This document shows positions 1-11,960 of a DNA stretch of 64,000 bases, piece by piece; within the stretch, counting starts at the first letter, position 1; each line of letters begins with the position of its first letter. The stretch is from Spinacia oleracea (lineage: Eukaryota > Streptophyta > Magnoliopsida > Caryophyllales > Amaranthaceae). A program made the translations under genes and the position numbers. Where the stretch lies: NCBI RefSeq assembly GCF_020520425.1, contig NC_079492.1:140372361-140436360 (forward strand). Reading direction: 5' to 3'. The notes beneath the pieces are model-generated. The model worked only from the letters and a program-made list of their open reading frames with translations. It was not told the origin of the DNA and made no database searches.

Positions 1-1368
1 ATTCCTAACCATAGAAGTAATAGAGTCAAACCAAATCAACCAAAATCCTCCATATAAAACAAGAAATGACGGGAGACAAACTTTTGTGCTTCTACATTAA
101 CTCAATGGATGAACCTCTCCACCACCCACACTGTAATTCACGGGCTAAAATATGGGAGTTGGACTACAGTACTGATACTAGAGTGTCCAACATGGGAAAT
201 TGTCCTCTGCATTTGAGAAGGTTATTAAGGGCCAAACTTGGATATGGAACGGGGACTAAAATAGTTTACCTGATCTCTATATAAAATAATTTGTTCTGCA
301 ATCCTCGGTTAACGTTCTTTTCTTTTTTCGGTTTTTACAGGAGTATACTTCTATACTATTATTTAGCTTTCTTCTTCAAACAAAACCTGCTCAACTTTCA
401 TCTGAAAAAACTACTAGATACCAACTGAAGGGGGGAAAAAAGTCCACTAAAACCTATCTCATTGATTAGTTTTGTCCCCCGTCTTCAATTATGCTACCAG
501 ACCTCCCGATTCTCCCCTCCCGCATATTTTACATTTTAGAAAGAAAGAGAGCTATACTACTGATGATCACTCCTCTCCGCAATTAGATGACCAGCGTCTA
601 CAGCCAGCTATTGACAGCAGAGCTACAGCAAGTATTTGGAAGGAATGCCCTAATGTTCTATTCTCTTTACTCGTGAAGTGATGCATAATTAACAAAGCTT
701 TTGGATCTTAACCCCATATCTGACATGAATTGTCGCAATCTTCTAAAAGTGATTGGAAATCCTCTTCTCCAAATCATCCAGATATTTTTAGGAACTGTAA
801 CTGTTGTTTTGATTCAATTTTATTTCTATTTTCGTTAAACAAAACTATGTCCCTTTTCTTATGTGGCACAAATCCATATCCCATGTCCAGGTCTTGTCTA
901 TACATCTGATACATGTGTAACAGGAGAAAATGACAAATGGACAAGTCTGTAACTCCATATATATCCACAACTTTACCAGTCAAAGCAGGATGTCCAAGTC
1001 TATGAATTTTCTTTATGTTACGTTGACACTATCTGAAATTACATAATAAAATCTATTTGGAATTTCAGACTGCACCAAAAGGCCTTCAGAATCATTGCTT
1101 TCACAAAAAGCTGTGAAATGAAATGTCACGATATCAAGCTGCAAGACAAAGCAGACTAAGCCAGTTCCTTCCCTTAATCCAAAACCTTGGTGCAACCCTA
1201 TCAATGCTTGGCGTTTTGACCTCTCATAATGAAAGGCAATACCTTCCTATCACGTGGAGTTTAACTTGCTATTCTGGCAGTGATATATCTCAAGTACATA
1301 AAGCAAGCATGTGTAACCGAAATTAAAAACGTCAAACAAAAAGAAGAGAATGACTTAAAGCCACATAC
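1..1368 (-). other. Intron 1 of the JMJ17-like gene (partial)
   Basis: This stretch follows the splice donor at 1368/1367. I searched the minus strand for the expected JmjC continuation (GEAKCWYSVPG-like) and saw none; the short frames present are not protein-like. It is best read as intron running off the window edge. Confidence 0.6.
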
Positions 1369-2708
1369 CAGTGATGATAATTCATTGAATAGAAGCAGTG
1401 GTCTTCAAAATGCCAGCAGAATGCAGAAAAGAGCATGCCAATATATAGCCAGGGTACCATCACGCCAGCAATACTGTGATGAACTGCCCGAAGCATTGAG
1501 CCCTTCAACTTTGGTAAGTTATTCAGATTCCAAGGACTATTACAGTACTTATTCCAGACTTCAGCATCAATTGATTCCGGTCTTTTGTCGTTTGAGCGGG
1601 GAAACCCACTTCCATAAATAGATGTATCCAAATCGCTACCGTACATGACTTCAACCTCGCCTAATGATCCACCTACAATTTCCCAAAACTTTTTTTCTAA
1701 TTGCATACGCGAGCATGACGCAGATCCAAACCATTTTTTCTTGGTGCGATCAGCTACCTTTCTAAAAGCTTCAAGTGATAAGCATTTTCCAGGAACAAAA
1801 CCAAAACTATCTTTGTCAGAGTTAAGGCATTCAAGACAATACCAATTGCCTGGTGGGATTGCTTCCAAAGGAGGTGATAAGCAATAAATGTGCCACCCCT
1901 TGTTACATCTGTCACATAGAAGCATAACCTCCCCGTGCAAACCGCTTTTACATTGTTCACATATCTGATCGCGCTCCTCTTCCTTCCTCGGTTTGGAGAC
2001 TTTTACAGTGTCCCCACTACCATTCTTCCGCCGTTTCTTTAAGCTATCTGGATCTGACCCCTGATCCCTTTTCCTATCATTAATATGCATCTCTCGCTTA
2101 CAATCCTTTGGTATCCCCTTATTCAACTCATTATAATATTCCTCATAATCATACAAATGTTCCAGGTACAACTGACCCAAAACATGCTTGGCACACTCAG
2201 AGATCTTGCTCTTAGGCCTCACAAACCTAAAAACCTCTCCCCACTTCTTATCCTTAGCAACTTTATCATACCCACCAAACCTCTTCGCCGCATTAAACAA
2301 CTTACACAAATCTAACTCCTCCCCTTCAAAAACAACCTTCCTCCTAGGCTTCCGGCCGCCACAATGGGTCTCAAGAAATCTATTGTACTCCAACTCAAAA
2401 GTCTTGGAATCGCATGAGGCTGGCCTCGCTTGCAATTGATGAATGGCCTGGGTCTTTGTCTGGAACGAAAACGAATCCACATCCAATGCAAAAGGGGGTT
2501 TCCACCCCTCCGGCGGAACAATCTTACAAATCCCAAAAGATTCAGCCTCAGGCCTAATCTTGTATATAAATTCCAAAGGGTCCTTAAACTCTTCCTCGGT
2601 AGGATAATAAACAGGTGCGGGGGCTATATTCATTGACCCATTTGTTGCTGAAATTTGCCCTAACAATCCCCCTCCTCTTTCAACTGCCCTAGGTCTACCT
2701 TTCCCCAT
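1369..2708 (-). CDS. JMJ17: Lysine-specific demethylase JMJ17-like (KDM5 family), first coding exon only
   Basis: The exon encodes about 446 residues, starting MGKGRPRAVERGG, the usual JMJ17 start; a reading frame extends 15 nt further upstream but only with a non-ATG codon. Domains in order: JmjN (about 30-70, around FKDPLEFIYKIRP), ARID/BRIGHT (about 100-190, around RFGGYDKVAKDKKWGEVFRF), a PHD finger (about 248-296, C4HC3 pattern ICEQCKS..LLCDRCNKGWHIYC) and the start of JmjC with the Fe(II)-binding HxE of FCWHFEDHC near the end. The family removes methyl groups from H3K4 in the nucleus; JmjN-ARID-PHD-JmjC order is typical of KDM5. The exon ends at a clean donor (CACTG|GTATGT) inside the JmjC domain. 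No continuation was found in 1-1368, so the next exon probably lies beyond the left edge. Family identity is firm; the exact paralogue is inferred. Confidence 0.93.
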
Positions 2709-2745
2709 TATTTCTTCATCCAATGCATCAACAATAAAACATCAC

Positions 2746-2895
2746 CTAATAAAAAAAAATCCCCAATTCAATTCAAATCAAACCCTAACCCTAACTCACA
2801 TTCTATTATAATCAAATTCAACAATTCAACCTACAATAGTCCTACAACTAAAATTACAATTGAAACTAATTGAATTTGTAGAGTTCGAAGCGTAC
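2746..2895 (-). other. 5'UTR intron of the JMJ17-like gene
   Basis: On the minus strand a donor AAG|GTACGC at 2896/2895 and an acceptor with a T-rich tract, ending ATTAG at 2746, bracket about 150 bp just upstream of the start codon. The intron is predicted from splice signals only. Confidence 0.55.
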
Positions 2896-3570
2896 CTTAT
2901 TTCTTGCAGATATATTACAGATTACATTCAAATAAAGAATTTCCTTAAAATAAAATTAAAAAAAAATAATATGATCCGAAGCTTTTGAGATATTGAAAGT
3001 GAGAGAGTGTTTTTCGTGGGAGATTTGGTTAAGTTGGTTAGAGAGGAGAGAGAAAAAAGAGGGTTTTTTGTTTTGTTGGAAAATTTAGGGTCTTGAAATC
3101 CGAAAATATTACGAAAAGTTGACACTAGGGTTTTTGATACGATACTTTTGTTCTAATTTTTCCCCAATTTGATTTTTTTGCCGTGCAGTTTGGGGGTTGA
3201 GCGAGAGGTCACGTGAACCTAGATATCGTGTATCTGACGCGCTAAATATTGATGATTTGAAGTGTATGATATTTGCGTGCTCATCACGTGAATTTGTGGA
3301 GGGGTTTTAAGAAAAACGGTTGACTCGGGTAATGGATTTGAGAGGATGAACCGCCCACTGTTTAGTGGAGTAGCTCGTTGGTTTGTTCGTGTGAAAAGGG
3401 TTGTAGTTGTGGTCAAGCAAGCTCACTAGATTCACTTAAGTGCTTGTCGAGTTGTGTTGTGTAACTCAAATTCTCAATGTCATGTGTGTTTGTGAATCTA
3501 ATTTAGGTCTCACATACAAAATAATATTATTATTCGCTCTTATAAATGGGGACCACTCCGTAACGGATTA
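2896..3570 (-). promoter_or_regulatory. Upstream exon and promoter region of the JMJ17-like gene
   Basis: Gene-free stretch upstream of the 5'UTR intron. It holds purine-rich GAGAGAG tracts (2999-3060 on +) and two CACGTG cores (G-box) near 3212 and 3285. No protein-like frame is seen. The transcription start cannot be fixed by eye. Confidence 0.4.
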
Positions 3571-3579
3571 TTATTAGCA

Positions 3580-3904
3580 CACAAATTCTTATTTACAATG
3601 GGTGTACGATAAATATTGTACACCAAAGTAAAAGTTAACCCAAAATGCTTAAAAGTTAAGCTTATATATGTAAAAGTTATCTAATTTTAAGTGATAAATT
3701 TTTTCATTTTAGTAAAACTTATTTCTTCAAAATCACTAATAATGTATAAAATTAATCATTTAACCATTTAAAATATTTATCTATCAATTTTTTTTTACTA
3801 ATATAAAAGTTAATCAAAACTAGGTTAAAGTTACAAAGAAAAGGGTTAAAGTTATCTTGGTGTACAATAAATTTATTGTACACCTTGTGCGCGCAAGACC
3901 TTTT
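3580..3904. mobile_element. 327-bp-family Mutator-like MITE, copy 1
   Basis: Starts CACAAATTCTT and ends AAGACCTTTT (imperfect inverted ends). Just inside each end is a palindrome built on GGTGTACAATAAAT..TTGTACACC, then a shared AT-rich body, with GTGCGCGCAAG near the 3' end. It is nearly identical in layout to the copies at 29774 and 37681. The 5' flank TTATTAGCA resembles 3' TTTTAGCA, a blurred 9-bp target duplication. No coding capacity. Confidence 0.8.
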
Positions 3905-4177
3905 AGCAATTGAAAAAAATATTAAACATATTTTTATTAAAGGAAATAATTATTAAGGTTTTGCCAGGATGAGCTAAATGTCGGTGAAAATTTCAGCTTC
4001 TCATGAATGGCATCAGACAACTACTTATATAATTTGACAGTTACACTAATATTTATCGAGAAGTCAACGGGGCAGCAGATTATGTGCAGCTTTTGGTCAT
4101 TACAATACGACAAGCCAAGATATTGATCTTTTGCTTGATGTAGTAGTAAATTATCTTATTTTATTAGTTTAGATAAA

Positions 4178-4554
4178 CTAGTTTTTTGTGCTCGTTCAAT
4201 GAACGGGCAATTATATAGTGGTTGTTAAATCGTATTTTAAAGTGCTAATTTTATTGAAAGTTTGTAATTTAAGTGGAAATATATGATTTATATGGAGGTT
4301 AAATTTGAAAGTTATAAATTAGATGGTGAATTAATATTGAGAGTTAAAGAGTGAGATGAAGAGGGAAAAGTTGAATACATACATGAATTAAATGGTGAAT
4401 TGATGTTGAATGAGAAAGATGATAAGAAGTGTTGAAGATGTAAAATACTCGTATAACAAACAACAAAATGAAAAATTTGTGGATGAAAGTTAGGGATCGA
4501 AGACACGTGTCGTCTAATCATCTATGGTTTTCCTTTTTATATACTAGCTATAAA
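4178..4554 (-). mobile_element. Short non-autonomous Helitron
   Basis: Read on the minus strand, the 3' end is a GC hairpin (GCCCGTTCATTGAACGAGC), a short A-rich spacer and CTAG followed by host T. The 5' end TATAGCTAGTATATAAAAAG matches the 5' end of the Helitron at 6843 (the terminal TC reads TT here), preceded by host A. Insertion between A and T fits Helitrons. It carries an ACACGTGTC motif near the 5' end and no gene. Confidence 0.75.
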
Positions 4555-5199
4555 TTAGGGTTTTGAGATAAGACTATCCTAATTTCAATGTATTTTTCTT
4601 TCAAAAAAAAAAATCTAATTCAGGTGCTTTTTTCATCTTTAAAAGTACGGAATACTTGTATATTTTCCATTTATGAGTATTTACAACAATTTGACTAACA
4701 CACTTATCAATGCACTGCTGATAGTAAAACTATATAAAAAAATGATATTCAAAGTTAATATATGAATAATGCAAAAGTCAAACTATTGCAAGTATTCAGA
4801 CATGCATGGGGGTATAAGTTTCAGATATAATATAATAAATAAATCCATATAAGTTTCAATTGGGTACAATAAATTTTCAGACGCGAAATTTAGACTTTTA
4901 AGGCCCTGTTTAGTTCACCTTATTTCTCTTGATCTGATCTGGTCTGGTCTGATCTGATATGAACTTCTTTTTTTATCTGATCTGATCTGAACTTATTTTT
5001 TCTGATCTGATCTGGTTTGATCTGGTCTGGTCTGGTCTGATCTGATCTGATTCTTCAAAATTAAGTTTAAACAAAAATCTACATTTATTAATAATAAACG
5101 ATTTACGTGTAAAATAAATGTTACACAAATTTATAATATTGTTATTATTTATTTGACTTTGCTCATGATTTAACTATTCCTTATATTAGATAAACCTAT

Positions 5200-5940
5200 A
5201 CATGATCTAGATAGATCGGTTATGATTTGTATATGATCTGTACAGATCGATTCTGATCTGGACATGATTTGTATAGATCAGTTCTGATCTGGACATGATC
5301 AGTTCTGATTTGGACATGATCAGTTCTGATCTGGACATGATTTGTACAGATCAGTTCTGATTTGGACATGATCTGTACAAATCAGTTTTGATCTGGACAT
5401 GATATGTACAGTTCAGTTCTGATTTGGACATGATCTGTACAGATCAGTTCTGATCTTGACATGATCTGTACTGATTAGTTCTGATTTGGACATGATCTGT
5501 ACAGATTAGTTCTGATCTGGACATGATCTGTACATATCAGTTCTGATCTGGTCATGATCTGTACAGACCAGTTCTGGTCTGGTCATAATCTGTACAAATC
5601 AATTCTGATATGGTCATGATCTTTGCAGATCAATTCTGATCTGAACATAATCTGTACAGAGTTGATATCTAGACTAGTTATAATTTGGACGTATCGATTC
5701 TGATCTGGACATGATCTGTACAAATCGATTTTGATCTGAACATATTGGTTCTGTAAGGATCAGTTCTGATGTAGACAAGATCTTTGCAGATTTGAACACT
5801 ATCTAGACATGATCTGTATATATCAGTTATGATCTGGATATTATCTGATCCTATCAGTTCCGGTCTATATATATAATGGTTCTGATCTATAAAAATCAGT
5901 TCTAATATGGACATGACCTAATCATATCGTTTCTGATCTG
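5200..5940. repeat. 31-bp minisatellite with internal palindrome
   Basis: Units follow the pattern ACATGATCTGTACAGATC then AGTTCTGATCTGG, about 31 bp. Each intact unit includes the perfect 14-bp palindrome GATCTGTACAGATC. Units diverge by a few substitutions and vary in length towards the edges. It lies wholly inside the Harbinger-like element. Confidence 0.85.
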
Positions 5941-6009
5941 GACTTAATGGATTTAATTTGAACATGATGAATTTGAATGTTTTGTTAATGTTTTTTTATG
6001 CCTTAAACA

Positions 6010-6012
6010 ATG

Positions 6013-6076
<64 letters not shown>

Positions 6077-6111
6077 TATTATTATTATTATTATTATAAT
6101 AACAACAACAA

Positions 6112-6143
<32 letters not shown>

Positions 6144-6151
6144 TTAATAAC

Positions 6152-6205
<54 letters not shown>
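6010..6205. repeat. AAT trinucleotide microsatellite
   Basis: Long runs of (AAT)n with a short inverted ATT block and AAC interruptions, inside the Harbinger-like element. The related element at 58.8 kb carries the same repeat at the equivalent place. Confidence 0.9.
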
Positions 6206-6206
<1 letters not shown>

Positions 6207-7079
6207 TGGTCTGATCTGATCAGATCTGATATGAACTTTTTTTTTGTGATCTTCTGAACTTTTTTTTTTGATCTGATCTGGTCTGGTCTGATCTGATCTG
6301 GTTAAATCTGAAATAAGTAATAAGGTCCTGAAATAAGGTGAACTAAACAGGGCCTAAGTGGTCTTAACACCCAAAAAAAAGTTACCCATGAAATTGGAAT
6401 TGATATCTTGTTATTCAACTCTTTAAATAGTTTGGAAGTAAAGCATAATTCTTTTATGGCCTTGAACTTTTGTTGGTGCTGACGTGTCACATCTTCCACG
6501 AAAGTATTAGATATGCGTTGTCATGATCTTCTTACAACCTGTAAAACAAGAATATTTTCGTATGAATATTCACTTCGATGCCTAAGTAAGTATTTGATAG
6601 AGAGAAGGCATAGCAGAATAAATAAGGTAAGTGAAAATGAATTGATTGCCCCTTCTCCTTGGGATCTGTAATATTTATAAGGCTAGGGTTTTGGGATTTA
6701 TTCCCCAACCCTAACTACCTAATTGGCTAGCTTCTGAGATGAGTATATGTGTCCCCATCATGCATTTGGATAGAGGGCTTAGTGAGCCTCTTGATGGGCC
6801 TTTGGTGATTGGGTCTTTTGGTCTTCATCCGATTATTGTTAATCTATACCTAGTCTATAAAAAGGATAACCATAGATTATTGGAAGCCATGTGTCACCAT
6901 AGATTATTGGAAGCCATGTGTCATCTCTCATTTCATTCATTAATAGCTTTTTTTTTTATATTGTTTCTATGTTTTACAACTTTAACTCCTCTTCCACTTC
7001 ATCTTCCTTATTTAACATAAATTATCAATAGTCCAATATTCACATTAATCCCTCCCACTTCACCCCCTTTAACATACAA

Positions 7080-7630
7080 CTAGTGTGTGGCCCGGGCGTT
7101 GCCCCGGTTTCTTACTTTTATTCGAGTTTATTTATTTTGTAAATATGTGCACATATAGATGGAGTCGTCGTCGACATCAAATTACGGTGGTGACACAAGA
7201 TTAGTGGCCGATCAACAAACTTCCCAAATATGAAATCCCATTCGAAAATCAAAACAAAGTTAGATAATTTTCTTCATAATTAGTTGATTTATTACACTAT
7301 TATTTGTTATTTTTGTTTTTGAGGCTTAGGCTGGAAAAGTAATAACTGTAAATTTATAAATTAAATAATTATTCCCTTTTTTCCTTCTTTATTATTTAAC
7401 GTCAAAAGAATATATATGTTTATATAGAAAGATATAACATAAGTTGTGGTTGGCTAAGATGGTAGGAAGTGTCACTTTTAACAAAGAAGTCTGGTGTTCG
7501 ATCCTTGTTACATATTTTTTTGTTGTAATGACATGTCATGATGCTAATTAGTGGTGACGTTGCGTAATGAGGAGATGTATACGTGACACGTATACTTTCT
7601 TAAGAACGCCTTTTAATATATTAGTATAGA
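7080..7630 (-). mobile_element. Non-autonomous Helitron inserted in an older Helitron
   Basis: On the minus strand the 5' end is TCTATACTAATATATTAAAA, after host A; the 3' end is a GC-rich hairpin (GGGGCAACGCCCGGGCC) followed by ACACACTAG and host T. Both ends and the A/T target fit Helitron rules. The 551-bp body has no coding frame. It lies within the plus-strand Helitron 6843-12720, so it is younger. Confidence 0.78.
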
Positions 7631-7674
7631 TATTAACTCAACGTATATTTTTTATAATTTTTCAACCTTCAAAT

Positions 7675-8242
7675 TAGGGGTGACAATTTCATCAAAGTCC
7701 GACGGATATTAATTCGAACAACGTAACCCGAACCGAATATATGGTTGAAACCCGATAAAATACTGATGTAAAACGGGTGGCGCGTGGATCGGGTGATGGC
7801 TCAGGTCGGATTCGGGTGGAGCTTCATCCAACCCGTCACCCGATCCATCATTTGATCCATCCATCCATCCGTTAAAATTAATAATTTTGTTTACTACAAT
7901 TACTTAATTATTAATAGAATCATGTATGTATTACCTAATAATTTTTTACTATTAGTTTTCGGTTATTTTATAATGTAGATGTCAAAATCATAATTCATTG
8001 TTCACTATATTAATGCATATTACTTTATATTGATTGATATTATAAATAAAGCTGACGATACTTTTTAGTTACTATCGTTAATCATCCGACCAACCCAATT
8101 CATCCGCGAATGCATGATGGATAAGTCGGATGTGGATGGAGGGTAAATGGAATGACGGATGAGTTGGATCATAGATGAAAAGTTGACGGATGGAGGCGGA
8201 TGAATCTCCACCCGATCCACCTCCTATCCATTGCCACCCCTA
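7675..8242. mobile_element. hAT-like non-autonomous element rich in GGATCGGGT motifs
   Basis: Inverted ends TAGGGGTGACAAT and ATTGCCACCCCTA, flanked by an 8-bp repeat with one mismatch (CTTCAAAT / TTTCAAAT). That duplication length fits hAT. Internal sequence near both ends is made of GGATCGGGTG / CACCCGATCC type blocks. No transposase. Confidence 0.75.
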
Positions 8243-9594
8243 TTTCAAATTACACCTCTATTTAATTCATATATTACCAAAAATCACAAGTCATCACTAA
8301 TTAAAACTTTAAAAGACAACTGAAAAACCATTATACAACCGCCCGTTCTATGAACGGGCTCAAAACACTACTACAAAAATGGGCAAAGAGACCCTTAATA
8401 AAAGACCCGTTGATCAACATAACGGGTCTCTTTAGCATAAGAAATCTAATATTATAGATAACGGGTCTCTTATGAGTCAAAGGGCCCACTTAAAATTAGT
8501 GGGGAAAAAAACAGAGACCCCTTATTTAATTTAACGGGTCTCTAATATATAAAAGGAGCAATTTTTTTATACAGAAAATAAAATAAGAGAAACAAGAGAC
8601 CCTTTATTCACCTAAACGGGTCTCTTATATATCACTGGACCCACCACTCTCTCGTAGAAAAAAAAAGCAAAAGCAAAATAAAGAAATACCCGTCATCTAA
8701 CATAACGGGTCTCTATTTCCTTCACTTGTCTTGGCACCTAAAAAAACTTTGCGAAACCAATATTCTCCCTCTATCAGTCTATCCCTCTTTCTTCTTTCGG
8801 TTTTCTCTCGACATAGAAGCTAGGGCAAGGCAACCATTGACGAACTCATTACCACCGGCGAATCGCACTACCACACGGAGACCCGCGCTACGATTGTCGT
8901 CTTCACTATCACCGTCGACCTCACCGTCGATCATCTCTAGCGTACTACAAATTTAGGTTTTTGTTCTCATCACTCTCTTTTTCTCTTTAGTTCTTGTTTC
9001 GAATTTATGAATTTCTTGTGGTTTCTTTTGATTTTCGATTTCAATTTGTAATTTCTGCTACAAGTTAGGTTTTTTTTTACTGAAATTTTCAACTTCAATT
9101 TCAACCACGAAGTTGGACTTCCCCCCAGAATTTCTAAAATTTCAATTGTTGCGATTTGTGTTTAAATGTTCATGTAATTGCAATTTTGGGGTTAGATTTT
9201 CCAATTTCATGGGAAAAGTATGATTTTTTTAAGGGAAAATAATTACTAAAGAGGGCACCTTCAGAAATCAAGCTTTTCTTCTATGTATATTCTCTGCTGC
9301 AGGTTAGAGTGTGATAACAATATAACATTATGCTATGCGATCTTTGCATATTGGAGTTTGTTAACTTGGGAGTTTACATCTTGTTTTTTATCTTTTATTC
9401 TGGTCACTGGAAAAGGATTCATGGAATGTATGGGGTTTAACTTTGCATCTTTTGACTATGAAGAAATGAACGATGTCCTTATTTTCATAAGATCAGAGTC
9501 CTGCTCAAAAATTAGTGGTACTTTCCTTCACAGTCGGCCAGTATATTACTGGAAATTTCGGAAGGTACTGAAGGTGGATACCGAAGTTAAACGG

Positions 9595-9885
9595 ATGAGG
9601 TTGAAGAGTTCGTTGCGGATCTTAAGGCTTTGTTGAAGGAATCTGAGGATAAGGTGAAGCAAATGGATGAGAAAATGGATGAATTGGTGAAGAAATTGAC
9701 AGAATCTGATAAATTGATCGGAGTTTTGATGGAGAAAGTTACAAAGAGAGAAGTTATGTTGAGGAGAAGCAAAGTAATAACAAATTCAAAGGATTGAAGA
9801 CTCAATTACCTGTTATTTGGAGCTATTTTTGCTAGTGTTCTGGTCGTCGTCATCGTCCCTGCTTGCTACATTAGGCAGAAGTAGA
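9595..9885 (+). pseudogene. Captured fragment: acidic coiled coil plus membrane-like tail
   Basis: One frame reads DEVEEFVADLKALLKES.. continuing as a charged heptad-rich coil (KQMDEKMDELVKKLTESD) to a stop near 9796. A second frame just after reads a hydrophobic stretch (ASVLVVVIVPACYIRQK) ending in a stop near 9884. A coiled coil with a C-terminal anchor recalls tail-anchored organelle proteins such as plant PMD1/2, but that identity is a guess. It lies inside the CACTA element and has no intact gene context. Confidence 0.4.
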
Positions 9886-10320
9886 AACAACTACAAAATG
9901 TAGTGTGTTTAACAGAGATAATTTTGTTTGGTTGAGAGTTTGATGGTTATTATGGGCTAGTAATAATCTAGTTATTTGTTAAATTTTGATGTTAGTTGCC
10001 GTTGTTTGTTCTCTGGCGTTTTTTGCTGTTATAGCAAGCAGATTTGGAAATATCTCCCTGGTTTGTTTCTGGTCTTGAGATTATTGAGTTTTTTATCTCA
10101 GTTTTGTTCTATGATAAATGATTATTATTGTTGGGGCCTTGATTTGGAATAGTTTCCTGTTGAATTTTTCAAGCTTGATGTTAAAAGTTTATTTCATTTA
10201 TCTCATTTGGTATCGGAAATACCATGTTTGAGTTGGTGAATTATCTAATTTTGTTTCTATTTTGTCCTCTTATCGTTGCCTCATTGTACCATTAATGTTG
10301 AATTTTCATGAAAATATTAG

Positions 10321-10475
10321 GGTCCTAAAGATTCATCGAAATGCATTCGTGTGAGGCCTAGTTCGTCAGGGAATCAAACTAAGGGCAGAACTTTCAAGAA
10401 GCGGGAAGTTCGGGATGAAAAGCCATTTGATAAGAGGGGCGCTCACTGGCCAGAGCATCTTGGAAAGTTCCTTAG
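10321..10475 (+). pseudogene. Captured exon-like fragment, unknown protein
   Basis: An open frame (GPKDSSKCIRVRPSSSG.. to KRGAHWPEHLGKFLR) ends at a convincing donor, CTTAG|GTAAGA. Codon use looks exonic and differs from the AT-rich flanks. I do not recognise the source gene. It lies inside the CACTA element, so capture is the likely origin. Confidence 0.4.
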
Positions 10476-11675
10476 GTAAGATCATTTGTCTGTCAGACTA
10501 TGTCTTCCATAGTATTGATGCGAAGACTGGTTACCATTTTATATCTGTAATGGGGACATAATGAATAAGGTGCATATTGCTAATTAAAGAGAGGAGAGAT
10601 AGGGTATATTTGGTTGTAATTTGCAAATTGTTCCTGCCAAACTCTTGTACAAGACTTGAATTGGATAGATAAAAACATCGGTATCTGTTCTACATTACAA
10701 ACATGAGTTCCTTTTACATTTCTTTTCATTGTCTCTCTCTTCTTTGTTTGGCTACTGTTGTTTCTTTCTAGTTTTGATTTGTTTTCATGTGGTTACTCAA
10801 AGTTCCATATTGGGGCTCAGTTAGATTCAATTTGTTGTGACTTGGATTTGAGCTTATAACAACAAAATATTGGTGGTAATTTTTTCTAGAAAAGTTGTTA
10901 TTGAAGATGATTGTGACAACTTATTGCCAAATCAGCGGCGTAATCCATTATTTTTTTAGTGCTTCATGTATTTCAATTGTTTTGGGGTCTTGGGGATGGA
11001 TCGAAGAGGGCTGGAGTTCATAATTCTCGTTGAATGTTGTTAAGCCTTTTGCCTAATTTGAGGTAACTAGGTGTCATTTTGAAAGCTGGTTGGAATATAG
11101 ATGTATAATTTAATTATATAATATGAAAAGAGTTTGAGTTATATAGGTGTATGAAATGTTGGAATAAAGATAAAAAGATTATGTTATCTTTTATCTCTTA
11201 TATTGTACATCCATTTCGGACTAAGATTCATTTCCTTTGGTGGTGCAGCAAGTAAATTACAGTAATGCTAGAAAATGAGAAAAAGAAGGTTGGTTTCAGC
11301 AATTTAGAGGATCTTTGCAGATAGCTCCTAGGAGAAAGTGGCTGATGTAAGTGGACTTTATTGCTTCAAGATTTTATTATTCATTGATCATTTTTAGATT
11401 TCTAACTTTGAGTTTAAACAATTTCTACATTCTACCTCAGAAATGTAATTTACTGTTCAGTTTATTGGGGATTCGATATTCAGTTTATTATTTGGAGTTC
11501 TTTCATTTTCCATTCTTCCTTTGCTTGCTCCCTTTATTTGATGATTCAAGTTAGTTGTCAGAGATATCACTTCTCTAATAACTTAAGAATTTAACCTTTT
11601 TTGGTTTTTCTATCAATAATTTTATATTAGGGGATAAGATTTCTGAAACTAGCTGGATTTTGACTGTTGCTTGCA

Positions 11676-11960
11676 GTTACATGGAAACCCGAACTGCTAA
11701 ATTCAATCTTGCGGAAGTTCTTGAGGCTGTCATGAGTCAGGTAACACCCTTTAGCCAGGAAAGCCAAGTGCAGCTCATGCGCAATTTGCTGGCCTGCTGG
11801 TTTGTCCTCTATGTATCTGATGGAGACAATTTGAGGCTACAACAAGTCCTTTCATATTTTTTGGCAGTTGCTATCCGTTTTACCCCTGCATGTTCATATG
11901 TGTTGTGTTCTATTTTTCTCTATGTACTAATTCCTCTACATTTGTCTAACATACAGATTT
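11676..11960 (+). pseudogene. Captured fragment resembling condensin subunit CAP-G
   Basis: The frame reads YMETRTAKFNLAEVLEAVMS, then QLMRNLLACWFVLYVSDGDN and LRLQQVLSYFLAV. The motif of a short spacer followed by LRQCLSYFFPV is typical of the condensin complex subunit 3 (CAP-G) C-terminal domain, and this looks like a degraded version. The later part is low-complexity hydrophobic and probably intronic. It is a fragment within the CACTA element, not a working gene; the source assignment is moderate to weak. Confidence 0.35.

Larger units (their letters stand above)
4902..6354. mobile_element. Harbinger/Tourist-like element filled with a 31-bp minisatellite
   Basis: Terminal inverted repeats GGCCCTGTTTAGTTCACCTT.. 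at both ends, flanked by a 3-bp direct repeat TAA (4899-4901 and 6355-6357), as expected for PIF/Harbinger. Inside the ends are short GATCTGATCTGGTCTG arrays; the centre is about 23 units of a 31-bp repeat (5200-5940) and an AAT microsatellite (6010-6205). No transposase frame, so non-autonomous. A relative lies at 58771-59888. Confidence 0.8.

Noticed and set aside
5678-5914. 78-codon minus-strand frame rich in DPYR/DHVQI repeats
   Set aside because: A direct translation of the 31-bp minisatellite, not a gene.
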